A stretch of 64,000 bases of DNA. Origin: Hyphomicrobiales bacterium. Lineage in GTDB: Bacteria > Pseudomonadota > Alphaproteobacteria > Rhizobiales > Devosiaceae. The stretch spans positions 62,001 through 126,000 of the forward strand of contig JAIYDI010000019.1 of NCBI GenBank assembly GCA_027487555.1, written 5' to 3'. This document shows, piece by piece, positions 7,081 through 16,343 of the stretch (the stretch's first letter is position 1; each line of letters begins with the position of its first letter). Below the pieces are notes generated by a model. It was not told the DNA's origin and searched no databases. It saw nothing but the letters and a program-made list of their open reading frames with translations. Position numbers and translations under genes: made by a program.

Positions 7081-10000
7081 GTGCTTTTCGGTGTCCCGGC
7101 GGGAGCCCAATCCCTGACGGTGCCGGTCTCGACAGTCGAAACCGTTTCCGCAAGCACGGATATTTCTGCCGTCCCGGCCAGCGGCCTGGCTGGGCTGACG
7201 GGCAGCGATGGACGGTACAATTGTTCCGACATGACCTGGGGTGAGGCCTGTGCCAAGGTTGGCTATGGGTTCCCCAGCGCCAATGTCGTGGCCCCCGGCG
7301 CGGGCGGCGATGCACCTGACGCAGGCACCGCCACGCGACTGAACTCTGATGATTCCGGCGTGTTTGTCATCGAGAGCTACGATACGAGTTCAACGTCCTA
7401 TTCGGCGCTGACCTCGCCGTCGACAATCGTGGTCACCGAGGAAAGTACAAACCTCGAGACGTCGATCCTCACCTCAGGCACCGGGCTTTCCGCCTCGGCC
7501 TGGGTCAATGACGGCGCTGCTTTCGAAATCGCCGGTTCGATCGATAACGGCCCAGATCCGGATACATCATTCTCGGTGAGTTTTGCGGAGACCCTCAATC
7601 TCGCCAATGAGCCGACCAGCGGTTTCACGCTTGCGCAGGTTGCGGCGGCGTTCAATGCCCAGTCGGTAAGCGATGCCTGGGGCCTTGAAGCGAGCGTCGT
7701 CAGCGAGGGCGGGGAGTACTTCCTCAGCATCATCGCCGCGACCGAAGGCGACAGCCGGCCCATTTCCGTCGAGGTAACAGGAACGACAACGGCCTCAGCG
7801 GTCGGCAGTGGCGCCGGAAACCCGGTCGGTGACCTCGACTTCGGCGGTACTTCGGCGACTGGTTACGTGGCCACGAGCGGCACGATAATCAGCAACACGC
7901 CATGGAAGTACACCGTTGACGGTGGGTCCGTGCTGGAATCCGAAACAAGCCAGATTACCGTTGATGGCATCGGCGTGACCCTTGTCGGTACGGGAACGGC
8001 CGTCCTCAGCGGTACCTTGGTGGATGCGACGATCGCGGCGGGCGACAACGGGAATGGCGGCTCTGTCGGCACCGCGATCGCAATCGCCGATGACTGGGTA
8101 GCAATCAATCTCGGCGGCACGGCCTACGCCCTTTCAACCACGGGCGGCGATGCCGGGATGGCAGGGGTCGGTGGCACAGGAGGTGCGGGTGGCGCCGGCG
8201 CGGCGGGCTATACGGACACCGTGCCGCTCATCATGATGACGCCATTTCCGCCGCTTGCCGTTCCCAAGACCCAGGCGATTTCAGGCGGGGGAGCCATGGG
8301 TGGGGAGGGCGCCTCTGGCGGCGTCGCAGGCGATGGTGCCACCGGAGGAGCAGGGGGAACGATCGATTTCGACCTGTCGGCGCTTGACGTCACTGTCGGA
8401 CAGCTTCTCGACGCACGATCGATCGGCGGTCGTGGCGGCGAAGGCGGGACCGGCGGCACCGGTGGTGCGGGCGGTGCCGGTGGGGATGGTGTCGCGGCTA
8501 TCCAGTCGGACAATTTCTTGCCGGTGATATCGACGGCGTCGGGCAATATCGGCGGCCTAGGTGGCACAGGGGGGACCGGCGGGCTTGCAGGCACGGGCGG
8601 CCTCGGCGGCGGCGTGAGTATCGATCTTGAACTCGGCACAGTGAGTTTCACCGATGCGGCAAGTGCGCTGAGTCGCGGCGGCGCTGGTGGCGCCGGCGGC
8701 ATTGGCGGGATCGGCGGGACAGGCGGGCAGGGCGGAGATGCCGCCTCCATCGACCCCGAAGTGATGGGCACCGGCGGGGTAGACGGCAGAACCGGGGGCC
8801 TTGGCGGCACGGGTGGTCTGGGTGCCACGGGTGGTACCGGTGGCAAAGGAGGCCTTGTCTCGCTCACGAACGACTCAGCGTCCATCACGTCTGCCACCGT
8901 CGCCCTGATCGCCAGGAGCGAGGGAGGCAACGGCGGCACGGGCGGTACCGGCGGCACCGGCGGCACCGGAGGCACGGGAGGCAATGGATCCGCCGCGCGT
9001 GAAAACACCTTCCTGTCCGACACGGCCAACAGTGCGGGAATGGGTGGCCTGGCTGGCGTCGGCGGAAATGCCGGCACGGGCGGCAAGGGCGGTGCCGGCG
9101 GCCTCGTGCAGGTCTCCAATCTCGGCGCGTCCAACACCATCGAGGCCAGCAGCATCGGGATTGTGGCAGAGAGCCTGGGCGGTATCGGCGGTACTGGTGG
9201 TACTGGCGGCACCGGAGGCGTAGGCGGCGACGCCGGCGCGGTGGGCTATGTCAGTCCGTTTTTCGTCACGCTTTATGGCGGCACGAATGGTGCCACCGGC
9301 ATGGGGGGTGACGGCAATGGCGGTGGCGATGGCGGCGACGGTGGCAATGGCGGCGACGGCGGCAGGGTAGAGGCTATCAACGAGGGGACGATCAGTGTCG
9401 GGGGCACCCCCTACGGCTCCGCCATTCGGGCACAGAGCCTCGGTGCTATTGGCGGCCTCGGTGGGGCCGGTGGTGTGGCGGGCGAGGGCGGCAACGGCAG
9501 TGCCGCAGGGTCGAGTTTTGACGCCTGCACGCTCGATGCCGTCGCGTGCCTCGGCTACGCAATCGCTGGCAGAGAGCCGGGGCTTCTGCTTGAGTGGGGC
9601 GCAGGCAGCATTGGCAACGCAGGGACATTTACCGGCCTTGATGGTGATGAGTCGCTGATCGGCGGCGCCGGTGGTGACGTTGTGGTGGACAATTCCGGCT
9701 GGCTCGAGACAGCCGGCGTTCATGCCGACGGTATTCTCGCGATAAGCGCCGGCGGGGTGAACGGCCTCGATGACCGCCACGGTTTGGGTACATACAATGG
9801 CAACCTGCTCTATTGGTCGGGGCTTCCAGCCTTGGCGCAACTGGGCGCGTCTGGCGACGTCGCGGTTGTGAATACCGGTGAAATCGTCACGACGGGCGAA
9901 ATGTCCGCGGCGATCGCCGCCCTCTCCTACGCACTCGGCGCCGGGGCAGGCGATGTCAGCGTCGACAACGATACCGGGCTGCTTGCGACGAGCGGCGCGC

Positions 10001-12447
10001 AGTCGCATGGCATCATCGCGCGCTCCGATGTTGCGGAGCTCGGCGCAGGAGACACCGGTGACTCAGCCTCCGTCACGGTTACAAATCGCAGCGGCGAAGT
10101 CAGCGTGACCGGCAGCCTCAGTTCCGCGCTCATTGCCGCGAGCTACTCCGCCATCGGAAATGCCGACGGCGTAGACGTCAACAATGCGGGAGGCCGTTTG
10201 CTTTCACTGCATGTCGATGGTGGCCTTGCCCTGTTTGCCCAAAGCTCATCGCTTGCGGCCGACGCTGGCCAGGTCCATCTCGCCAATCTGGACGGCACAA
10301 TCATTGGGCTCGGTGGCGCAGGTGCGGCATCACTCGAGAGCATAGCCGCCAATGGCTACGTTTCGGGTGGCATCGCTGTGGAAAGCAGCGGCGTGATCGC
10401 GGCGGCGGCTGATGGCGCTGTGGGGCTAAGGCTCGAGAGCAGCACCGGCAACATCGTCATCGCCAATGCAGGTGCCATCCAGGGTGGTGCTGGTGCTCAT
10501 GCGGTGGTCATTCAAGGTGGTACGGCCAACACCCTGTCCAATGCCGCTGGTGGCGAGATTTTCACCCTGGGTGGTGTTGACGATGTCGCCATCACAGCTG
10601 GTGCGGCGGCGGAGGCGGTCACCAATCTGTCGGGTGGCTGGATGCTGGGCTCGATCGATCTCGACTATTCCAGTACCGGTGGCACGGACAACAGCATTAC
10701 CAATGCCGCTGGTGCGACCTACCTGATGGGTGCCGATGTGGATCTCGGTGATGGCACCGATCCGAGCAACCTCTTCTCGAACGCCGGCGTGGTTTCGGTA
10801 GGTCTTGCAGGCAATGCGAATGGCAACCTTCAGCTTGCGCCAACCATGAGTGTTGTGGGCGCGCCAGCGGCAGCGGCTATCCGCGCCGCCGGTTCGCCCC
10901 CCGCTGCGCCGACGATCGCGGGGCTCGCCCAGACCGATATAACCGGCAATTTCGTCCAGTCGGCGGGTGGCACCATTGTCGCTGATCTGGCGTTCGGGCG
11001 AAACGACCAGGGCAGCCCGGTTGCCGAGGAGATGGATCAGGTGACCGTCACCGGCACTGCCTCCCTCGATGGCGCACTGCAACTCAGCCCGATCACCGGC
11101 GCCGGGGCCCCTGGAATCTACGTCATCCCGTTCCTCTATGCTGCTGGCGGCGTCACCGATGCGGGCATGGAGATTGACCCGTACTTCCTCAACGGCACGG
11201 CCTCTCGGACTGCGACCTTCAGTGCACAGATGGATTGGTCCGATCCGTTGCTGGCACAGGTGCGCTTCACCATCGACTATTGTCCGGGCGTCATGACTGC
11301 CAATCAGACCAGCTATTGTGGCGCTGTCGGCGGAATCCAGGACTACGGCTGGGCGGGATACGAGGAAGTGGCGGCCAATATCCTGCGCGTCGTCGATCGC
11401 GACGATCTGCTTACGGTCTATGATTCTCTGAGTGGTGAAGGTCTCGTTGCTGCCGCCGAGGCACAGGGCGCCTCGGCGCGCCAGATCGGCACGGCCCTCG
11501 GCGACGCAGCTGGCAGCGCTGTGGATTGTGCCAGCTCCCGCAAGCGAAAGGGCGATGGGCAAGGACCTGGCGCCCGCGACACCTGCGCAGATGAGGTTCT
11601 GTACTGGTCCTCCGGTCAGTTTGGCCGCGCCCCCGTCGGTGGCAACGACAACAGCGCCGCGTATGTTACCACCGGCGGGCAGACCAGCTTCGGCGCAAAC
11701 CTGCTTGCAGGAGGCGGCTTCCTTGGTGTCGGTTTCGGAGCCAATGGCGCTGAATACGATATCGATGATCGCTGGATGCACGGCACCAGCGGTGGTGGCT
11801 GGGCCGGTGTGTCGGCTGGCTGGGGTGCTGACAATGGCGTGTACGCCTTCGGCACACTCGGGGTCGGTGCGACCATGTCAAGCTATGGGCGCACCGCCTG
11901 GGGCTACTCTCTCGATGGCGATTTCGTACCACATGGGCTCGGTGGTGAATTCGCCACGGGGTTGATGCAGTTTGCGCTGCAGAGCGGCGTGAAGGTGGAT
12001 TTGGGTGATTCCGCACGAATAGATCTGTTCGGCGGCTATCAGGCGGTCTCGACCTTGCGCGCGGACTTCTCCGAAGACGACCCGACATGGGGCAACCACT
12101 ATCTCGAGGACCGCGTCAGCGATCAGTTCGCGACACTTGGCTTCACTCTGTCCGGTCTTGTGCCGATAGGACGCGGCGATTTGCTGGTGCCGAGTGTCAC
12201 CATTGCGCATTCTGGCGCGATCATCAGTGACGACCGCTCGATAGATGTGCGTTCGAATGGGGCGGACGCGGAGGGCTTCGGATGGGTCTCGGAAGGCGCC
12301 GCTCCGGACTTCTCGCAAACCAGACTGGGTGTCGGGCTCAAGCTCGAAGCCGCGTCGGGTTTCTCCTGGGAGGCGCGCGCTTCAGGGGTGAACGACAGTG
12401 CCGGTCCCACGGGCGACGTCAATGTGCAGATGAACTGGCTTTTCTAG
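7081..12447 (+). CDS. Giant Gly-rich autotransporter (type Va), signal peptide disrupted
   Basis: 1788 residues from a GTG at 7081, the first start after the in-frame TAG at 7063. This start leaves only MLFGVPAGAQS as leader, too short for normal export. The passenger begins with a Ser/Thr-rich region (to about 350). It continues with an extremely Gly-rich block of GGTGG/GGAGG repeats (about 355-810) and a beta-helix-like region rich in N-G-G turns (810-1480). The last 280 residues or so are a typical autotransporter beta-barrel with alternating hydrophobic strands ending in terminal Phe (QMNWLF). Such proteins insert the barrel in the outer membrane and expose the passenger. If the TAG is real the protein would not reach the membrane unless read through; a sequencing error or recent mutation are the alternatives. 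The frame is otherwise intact. Confidence 0.85.
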   Translation: MLFGVPAGAQSLTVPVSTVETVSASTDISAVPASGLAGLTGSDGRYNCSDMTWGEACAKVGYGFPSANVVAPGAGGDAPDAGTATRLNSDDSGVFVIESYDTSSTSYSALTSPSTIVVTEESTNLETSILTSGTGLSASAWVNDGAAFEIAGSIDNGPDPDTSFSVSFAETLNLANEPTSGFTLAQVAAAFNAQSVSDAWGLEASVVSEGGEYFLSIIAATEGDSRPISVEVTGTTTASAVGSGAGNPVGDLDFGGTSATGYVATSGTIISNTPWKYTVDGGSVLESETSQITVDGIGVTLVGTGTAVLSGTLVDATIAAGDNGNGGSVGTAIAIADDWVAINLGGTAYALSTTGGDAGMAGVGGTGGAGGAGAAGYTDTVPLIMMTPFPPLAVPKTQAISGGGAMGGEGASGGVAGDGATGGAGGTIDFDLSALDVTVGQLLDARSIGGRGGEGGTGGTGGAGGAGGDGVAAIQSDNFLPVISTASGNIGGLGGTGGTGGLAGTGGLGGGVSIDLELGTVSFTDAASALSRGGAGGAGGIGGIGGTGGQGGDAASIDPEVMGTGGVDGRTGGLGGTGGLGATGGTGGKGGLVSLTNDSASITSATVALIARSEGGNGGTGGTGGTGGTGGTGGNGSAARENTFLSDTANSAGMGGLAGVGGNAGTGGKGGAGGLVQVSNLGASNTIEASSIGIVAESLGGIGGTGGTGGTGGVGGDAGAVGYVSPFFVTLYGGTNGATGMGGDGNGGGDGGDGGNGGDGGRVEAINEGTISVGGTPYGSAIRAQSLGAIGGLGGAGGVAGEGGNGSAAGSSFDACTLDAVACLGYAIAGREPGLLLEWGAGSIGNAGTFTGLDGDESLIGGAGGDVVVDNSGWLETAGVHADGILAISAGGVNGLDDRHGLGTYNGNLLYWSGLPALAQLGASGDVAVVNTGEIVTTGEMSAAIAALSYALGAGAGDVSVDNDTGLLATSGAQSHGIIARSDVAELGAGDTGDSASVTVTNRSGEVSVTGSLSSALIAASYSAIGNADGVDVNNAGGRLLSLHVDGGLALFAQSSSLAADAGQVHLANLDGTIIGLGGAGAASLESIAANGYVSGGIAVESSGVIAAAADGAVGLRLESSTGNIVIANAGAIQGGAGAHAVVIQGGTANTLSNAAGGEIFTLGGVDDVAITAGAAAEAVTNLSGGWMLGSIDLDYSSTGGTDNSITNAAGATYLMGADVDLGDGTDPSNLFSNAGVVSVGLAGNANGNLQLAPTMSVVGAPAAAAIRAAGSPPAAPTIAGLAQTDITGNFVQSAGGTIVADLAFGRNDQGSPVAEEMDQVTVTGTASLDGALQLSPITGAGAPGIYVIPFLYAAGGVTDAGMEIDPYFLNGTASRTATFSAQMDWSDPLLAQVRFTIDYCPGVMTANQTSYCGAVGGIQDYGWAGYEEVAANILRVVDRDDLLTVYDSLSGEGLVAAAEAQGASARQIGTALGDAAGSAVDCASSRKRKGDGQGPGARDTCADEVLYWSSGQFGRAPVGGNDNSAAYVTTGGQTSFGANLLAGGGFLGVGFGANGAEYDIDDRWMHGTSGGGWAGVSAGWGADNGVYAFGTLGVGATMSSYGRTAWGYSLDGDFVPHGLGGEFATGLMQFALQSGVKVDLGDSARIDLFGGYQAVSTLRADFSEDDPTWGNHYLEDRVSDQFATLGFTLSGLVPIGRGDLLVPSVTIAHSGAIISDDRSIDVRSNGADAEGFGWVSEGAAPDFSQTRLGVGLKLEAASGFSWEARASGVNDSAGPTGDVNVQMNWLF

Positions 12448-12475
12448 CTCCCCCGCGCTCGGCGGAGCGAGGCGC

Positions 12476-12507
12476 GCGTGGCGGTGGACCGAGGGGCCCC
12501 GCCACGC
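12476..12507 (+). terminator. GC-rich hairpin downstream of the autotransporter
   Basis: Arms GCGTGGCGG (12476-12484) and CCGCCACGC (12499-12507) pair perfectly 29 bases after the stop codon. No T-tract follows, so it may be a weak terminator or a 3'-stabilising stem. Confidence 0.5.
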
Positions 12508-12769
12508 AGCTGCGCACACGTCGCAGAATGATCTTCACCACCGGACATGCAGCGGTGGTGCAGAGTGGTGTGGGTGCCGTCGCACAGGTCGGCACCCCAC
12601 CGCTACGCGCCGAGGAACAGCATCGCGCCACGCCCACGACGGACCGCATAGGCGGCGGAAACGGCATTCAGCCATCGCGCGCACGCCAAGAGCATTGCCG
12701 ACTGGCACTTCGGTGCGAGCGGATTGAAGCGCGTATTGCCAGGCAGCTTGGCAAGTCACAAATCCTGCC

Positions 12770-12804
<35 letters not shown>

Positions 12805-12949
12805 CGGCGCGTGGCATCGGCCGTGGTCGACGTTCCGTCAGCCACCATGACCGGACCCTGTTCTCACATTGTTGGAAATAGTCTCGCACCGGGTGTGACC
12901 CAAGGCCGAACATGACTATGGTCCAGCAAACCGAACGAGAAGCAGGTTC

Positions 12950-15247
12950 ATGTCCGAACTCGACACCCGCATAGCCGCCCAGATCGCCAAGGAAGTCGCA
13001 GCCCGCCCGGACCAGGTGCGGGCCGCCGTGGCGCTGCTCGATGGCGGCGCGACAGTGCCATTCATTGCGCGTTACCGCAAGGAGGTCACCGGCGGTCTCG
13101 ATGACACACAGCTCCGTCTCCTGGCCGAACGGCTGATATATCTGCGCGAACTCGAATCCCGCCGCGCCGCGATCCACAGGTCCATCGACGAGCAGGGCAA
13201 GCTCACGGACGGACTAACGGCCGCAATCATGGGCGCTGCCACCAAGGCCGAGCTTGAGGATATCTATCTGCCGTTCAAGCCCAAGCGGCGCACAAAGGCC
13301 GAAATCGCCCGCGAGCGCGGACTTGGTCCACTGGTCGAAGCTATCCTTGCCAATCGCAACGCCGCGCCAGAACGGATCGCCGAAGGCTACATCACGGCCG
13401 ATGTCCCCGGGACCAAGGAGGCGCTCGAGGGCGCGCGCGATATCATCGCCGAGCGGTTGTCGGAAAGTGCCCCCCTGCTTGGCCAGCTCCGCGCCCATAT
13501 GCGCGACAAGGCCATGCTCAGAGCCCGCGTCGTCAAGGGCAAGGAGGAGGCGGGGGCCAAGTTCTCGGACTATTTCGACCATTCAGAGCGCTGGGCGAAA
13601 GTGGCTGGCCACCGCGCTCTTGCCATGATGCGCGGCCGGGATGAGGGCTTTCTGAGTCTCGACATTGAAGTGGATGGCGATGCCCCTGACCCGATCAAGC
13701 CGGCCGAACGTCTGGTCGCCGCTGCGCTTGAGGCGCCAGGCAGTGGGGCGGGGGACAAGTGGCTGCGCGAAATGGCCGGCTGGGCCTGGCGGACGCGCCT
13801 GCGCGTCACGCTCTCGGTCGACCTGATGGTCGAGTTGCGCGAGCGCGCCGAAACCGAGGCCATCAACGTCTTCGCCCGCAACCTGAAGGACCTGCTGCTC
13901 GCTGCGCCCGCGGGCGCCCGCGCGACCATGGGCATCGACCCCGGCATCCGCACGGGTTGCAAGCTCGCGGTGATCGATGCAACCGGCAAGGTGCTTGCAA
14001 CCGAAACCATCTACCCCTTCCCGCCCCGCAACGACGTGATGGGTGCGCAGGCCGCCATAGCCGTGCTGGTGCAAAAGCATGGCGTGCAACTCATTGCCAT
14101 CGGCAATGGGACGGGCAGCCGCGAGACAGAGAAGCTGGTCACCGACCTCATCGATCGACTGCCCGCACCGAAACCCACGAAGGTCATCGTGTCGGAAGCC
14201 GGCGCGTCGGTCTACTCGGCCTCAGAGCTTGCCGCGACTGAGTTCCCCGATCTCGACGTGTCGTTGCGCGGCGCCGTTTCCATCGCCCGCCGCCTGCAGG
14301 ACCCATTGGCCGAACTGGTCAAGATCGAACCCAGGGCCATCGGCGTCGGCCAGTATCAACACGATGTCGACCAAGGCCGCCTCGGGCGCTCGCTCGATGC
14401 CGTTGTCGAAGACGCGGTGAACGCGGTCGGCGTCGACCTCAACACCGCATCTGCGCCGCTGCTTGCCCGCATTTCGGGCCTCGGCCCGGCGATCGCCGAA
14501 GCGATCGTCAGCCACCGCAACGCCAATGGGCCGTTTCGCTCCCGCAAGGCGCTGCTCGATGTCCCGCGCCTTGGCCAGCGCACCTTCGAGCAGAGTGCCG
14601 GATTTCTGCGCATCACCAGCGGCACCGAGCCGCTGGACGCGTCCTCGGTCCACCCCGAAGCCTATGGCGTGGCCCGCCGGATCGTCGCCGCCTGCGGCCG
14701 CGATCTGCGCAGCATCATGGGCGACAAGTCGGCCCTCTCGGGCCTCGATCCGCGCCGTTTCGTCGATGATCGCTTCGGTCTGCCGACGGTGCGCGACATC
14801 CTCGCCGAGCTGGAAAAACCCGGCCGCGACCCCCGGCCCGCCTTCAAGACCGCGACCTTTGCCGAGGGCGTGGATGACATCAAGCACCTGGTGCCCGGCA
14901 TGATGCTCGAAGGCACCGTCACCAATGTCGCCGCCTTTGGCGCCTTCGTCGATATCGGCGTGCATCAGGATGGGCTGGTGCACGTCTCCCAACTCGCCGA
15001 CAAATTCGTCAAGGACCCGCACGAGGTGGTCAAGGCCGGCGATGTGGTGAAGGTGCGCGTCGTCGAGGTCGATGTGGCGCGCAAACGCATCGCGCTCTCG
15101 ATGCGCAAGGACATCGATACCAGTGCGCCGCGTGAGCGCCCCCGCGATCCGCCCGTCCGCGCCAACCAGCGTCCGCCGCAGGAGGCGCCCCGCAGCACCG
15201 GCTCGCTGGGCGACCGGCTCAGCGAAGCCATGCGCAAGAAAACCTAG
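12950..15247 (+). CDS. tex: Tex family transcription accessory / RNA-binding protein
   Basis: 765 residues, normal length for Tex. An AGAAGCAGG ribosome binding site precedes the ATG. Order of domains: helical Tex N-terminal region (1-200), YqgF/RuvC-like domain beginning near residue 327 (MGIDPGIRTGCKLAVID), tandem helix-hairpin-helix (about 495-555, ARISGLGPAIAEAIVSHRN), and an S1 RNA-binding domain (about 650-720, GTVTNVAAFGAFVDIGVHQD). It ends in a basic Arg/Pro tail. Tex is a cytoplasmic nucleic-acid-binding protein implicated in transcription and stress tolerance. The gene is monocistronic here. Confidence 0.97.
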   Translation: MSELDTRIAAQIAKEVAARPDQVRAAVALLDGGATVPFIARYRKEVTGGLDDTQLRLLAERLIYLRELESRRAAIHRSIDEQGKLTDGLTAAIMGAATKAELEDIYLPFKPKRRTKAEIARERGLGPLVEAILANRNAAPERIAEGYITADVPGTKEALEGARDIIAERLSESAPLLGQLRAHMRDKAMLRARVVKGKEEAGAKFSDYFDHSERWAKVAGHRALAMMRGRDEGFLSLDIEVDGDAPDPIKPAERLVAAALEAPGSGAGDKWLREMAGWAWRTRLRVTLSVDLMVELRERAETEAINVFARNLKDLLLAAPAGARATMGIDPGIRTGCKLAVIDATGKVLATETIYPFPPRNDVMGAQAAIAVLVQKHGVQLIAIGNGTGSRETEKLVTDLIDRLPAPKPTKVIVSEAGASVYSASELAATEFPDLDVSLRGAVSIARRLQDPLAELVKIEPRAIGVGQYQHDVDQGRLGRSLDAVVEDAVNAVGVDLNTASAPLLARISGLGPAIAEAIVSHRNANGPFRSRKALLDVPRLGQRTFEQSAGFLRITSGTEPLDASSVHPEAYGVARRIVAACGRDLRSIMGDKSALSGLDPRRFVDDRFGLPTVRDILAELEKPGRDPRPAFKTATFAEGVDDIKHLVPGMMLEGTVTNVAAFGAFVDIGVHQDGLVHVSQLADKFVKDPHEVVKAGDVVKVRVVEVDVARKRIALSMRKDIDTSAPRERPRDPPVRANQRPPQEAPRSTGSLGDRLSEAMRKKT

Positions 15248-15590
15248 ATGCCTGTCCGACCCTTGCCATATGGAGCAAAGGACAAGCGAAGCTGAGGCGC
15301 TTTCCGTGCCCTTGGGCGGAAGGTCGCAACGTCCTTGACGCTTCGGACCAGGCCTGTTCGCAGGTGCGTTTCAGGACGGGCAGCGCCGGGCGGAAATGGC
15401 GTCGCCCACAATTGGCAAAGTGCCGGCGCGATCTCGCGCGCTTTCTTCGGCGGCATTGATGTCGCGATGCAAATCCGCTGGGCGACGCTCACGCCGCATC
15501 TCACGGGCGGCCTTCTAGAAGAGCGGATCGCCGTGGCCATATCCGAACTTGAAGGCCCGGCCACTCGACCTGGCCAGAAGCAGGCACCCG
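15248..15590 (+). other. Intergenic region after tex
   Basis: About 340 bases between the convergent tex and hydrolase genes. I see no supported gene, tRNA or strong terminator hairpin in it. Confidence 0.4.
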
Positions 15591-16343
15591 CTAACTCAGC
15601 TCCTTGGCAAAACCGAGCAGGTGCGCTGCCACGTCGCCGGGAGTGGACAATTGCGGCGCATGGTCGGTGTCGATGCAAGCAATCCGAGCGCCGGGCACAA
15701 GTCGTTGCATGGTCCGCTGCACCGCGATGGGCACTGATCGGTCCTGCAGGGCCTCGATGTACAGGCGCGGCACAGTCCCGGCACCCGCGGCGGTCCAGAG
15801 CGGCACGATCATCCAGCTGCTGTCGAGTTGCGGATTGAGACGTCGTGCCGCCGCTATGGCGTCATCCGGTGCCGCGCAATGAAAGAAGATCGCGACGGCT
15901 GCCTCCGGCGGGACGAGGGTCGACAGGCCGTCGGGAGCAGGCTTGAGGTATGGCTCGATGCCTTGCGGAGGAATGGAGCCCGCAATGGTGCAGGCCTGCT
16001 GGAAACCCATGCCGCTGGGTAGCATCATGCCGGCGAGATAGACGAGGCCGACGATGCTGTCCGGGCGCGTCGCCACCATGCGCTCGGCGACCATGGTGCC
16101 CACGACGCCACCGCCCGAATGACCAACCACTATCCAGGGGCCGCCTGCGTCGGGGAGGGCGGCGAGGGACTGGTCCACCATGTCCTCGACCGAAACGGTT
16201 TCCTTTGCTGTAGTCGATACGCCACCGGGCAGGTCGGGGGCGACGACCAGATGCCCCGCTGCCCGCAAATGCGGCACCACCCGATCCCACACCCAACTGC
16301 CAGCCCACGCACCATGCAAGAGCAGAAAGGCGGGGAGGCTCAC
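15591..16343 (-). CDS. Alpha/beta-fold hydrolase
   Basis: 250 residues. The oxyanion region LLLHGAWAGSWVW, nucleophile elbow GHSGGG (Ser about 97) and a late His in DTDHAPQLSTP near the C-terminus match the AB-hydrolase triad of the salicylate-esterase/EstC-like subfamily. No signal peptide, so cytoplasmic. The ATG overlaps the stop of the upstream 2-oxoglutarate-type oxygenase gene by four bases (ATGA), so the two proteins are co-translated and probably act in one small-molecule pathway. Substrate unknown; ester hydrolysis is the family default. Confidence 0.85.
   Translation of the reverse strand: MSLPAFLLLHGAWAGSWVWDRVVPHLRAAGHLVVAPDLPGGVSTTAKETVSVEDMVDQSLAALPDAGGPWIVVGHSGGGVVGTMVAERMVATRPDSIVGLVYLAGMMLPSGMGFQQACTIAGSIPPQGIEPYLKPAPDGLSTLVPPEAAVAIFFHCAAPDDAIAAARRLNPQLDSSWMIVPLWTAAGAGTVPRLYIEALQDRSVPIAVQRTMQRLVPGARIACIDTDHAPQLSTPGDVAAHLLGFAKELS

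Noticed and set aside
8208-9212. Long minus-strand frame encoding a Pro-rich protein (PPVPPVPP repeats)
   Set aside because: It is the mirror of the Gly-rich GGTGG repeats of the autotransporter on the plus strand; no ribosome binding site and pure repeat composition.
8150-9500. PE-PGRS-like mycobacterial protein
   Set aside because: The Gly-rich composition is similar, but there is no PE domain and the C-terminus is an autotransporter barrel in a Gram-negative context.
10426-11781. 451-codon minus-strand frame
   Set aside because: Complete overlap with the autotransporter; composition is that of antisense translation of Gly/Ala/Ser-rich coding DNA.
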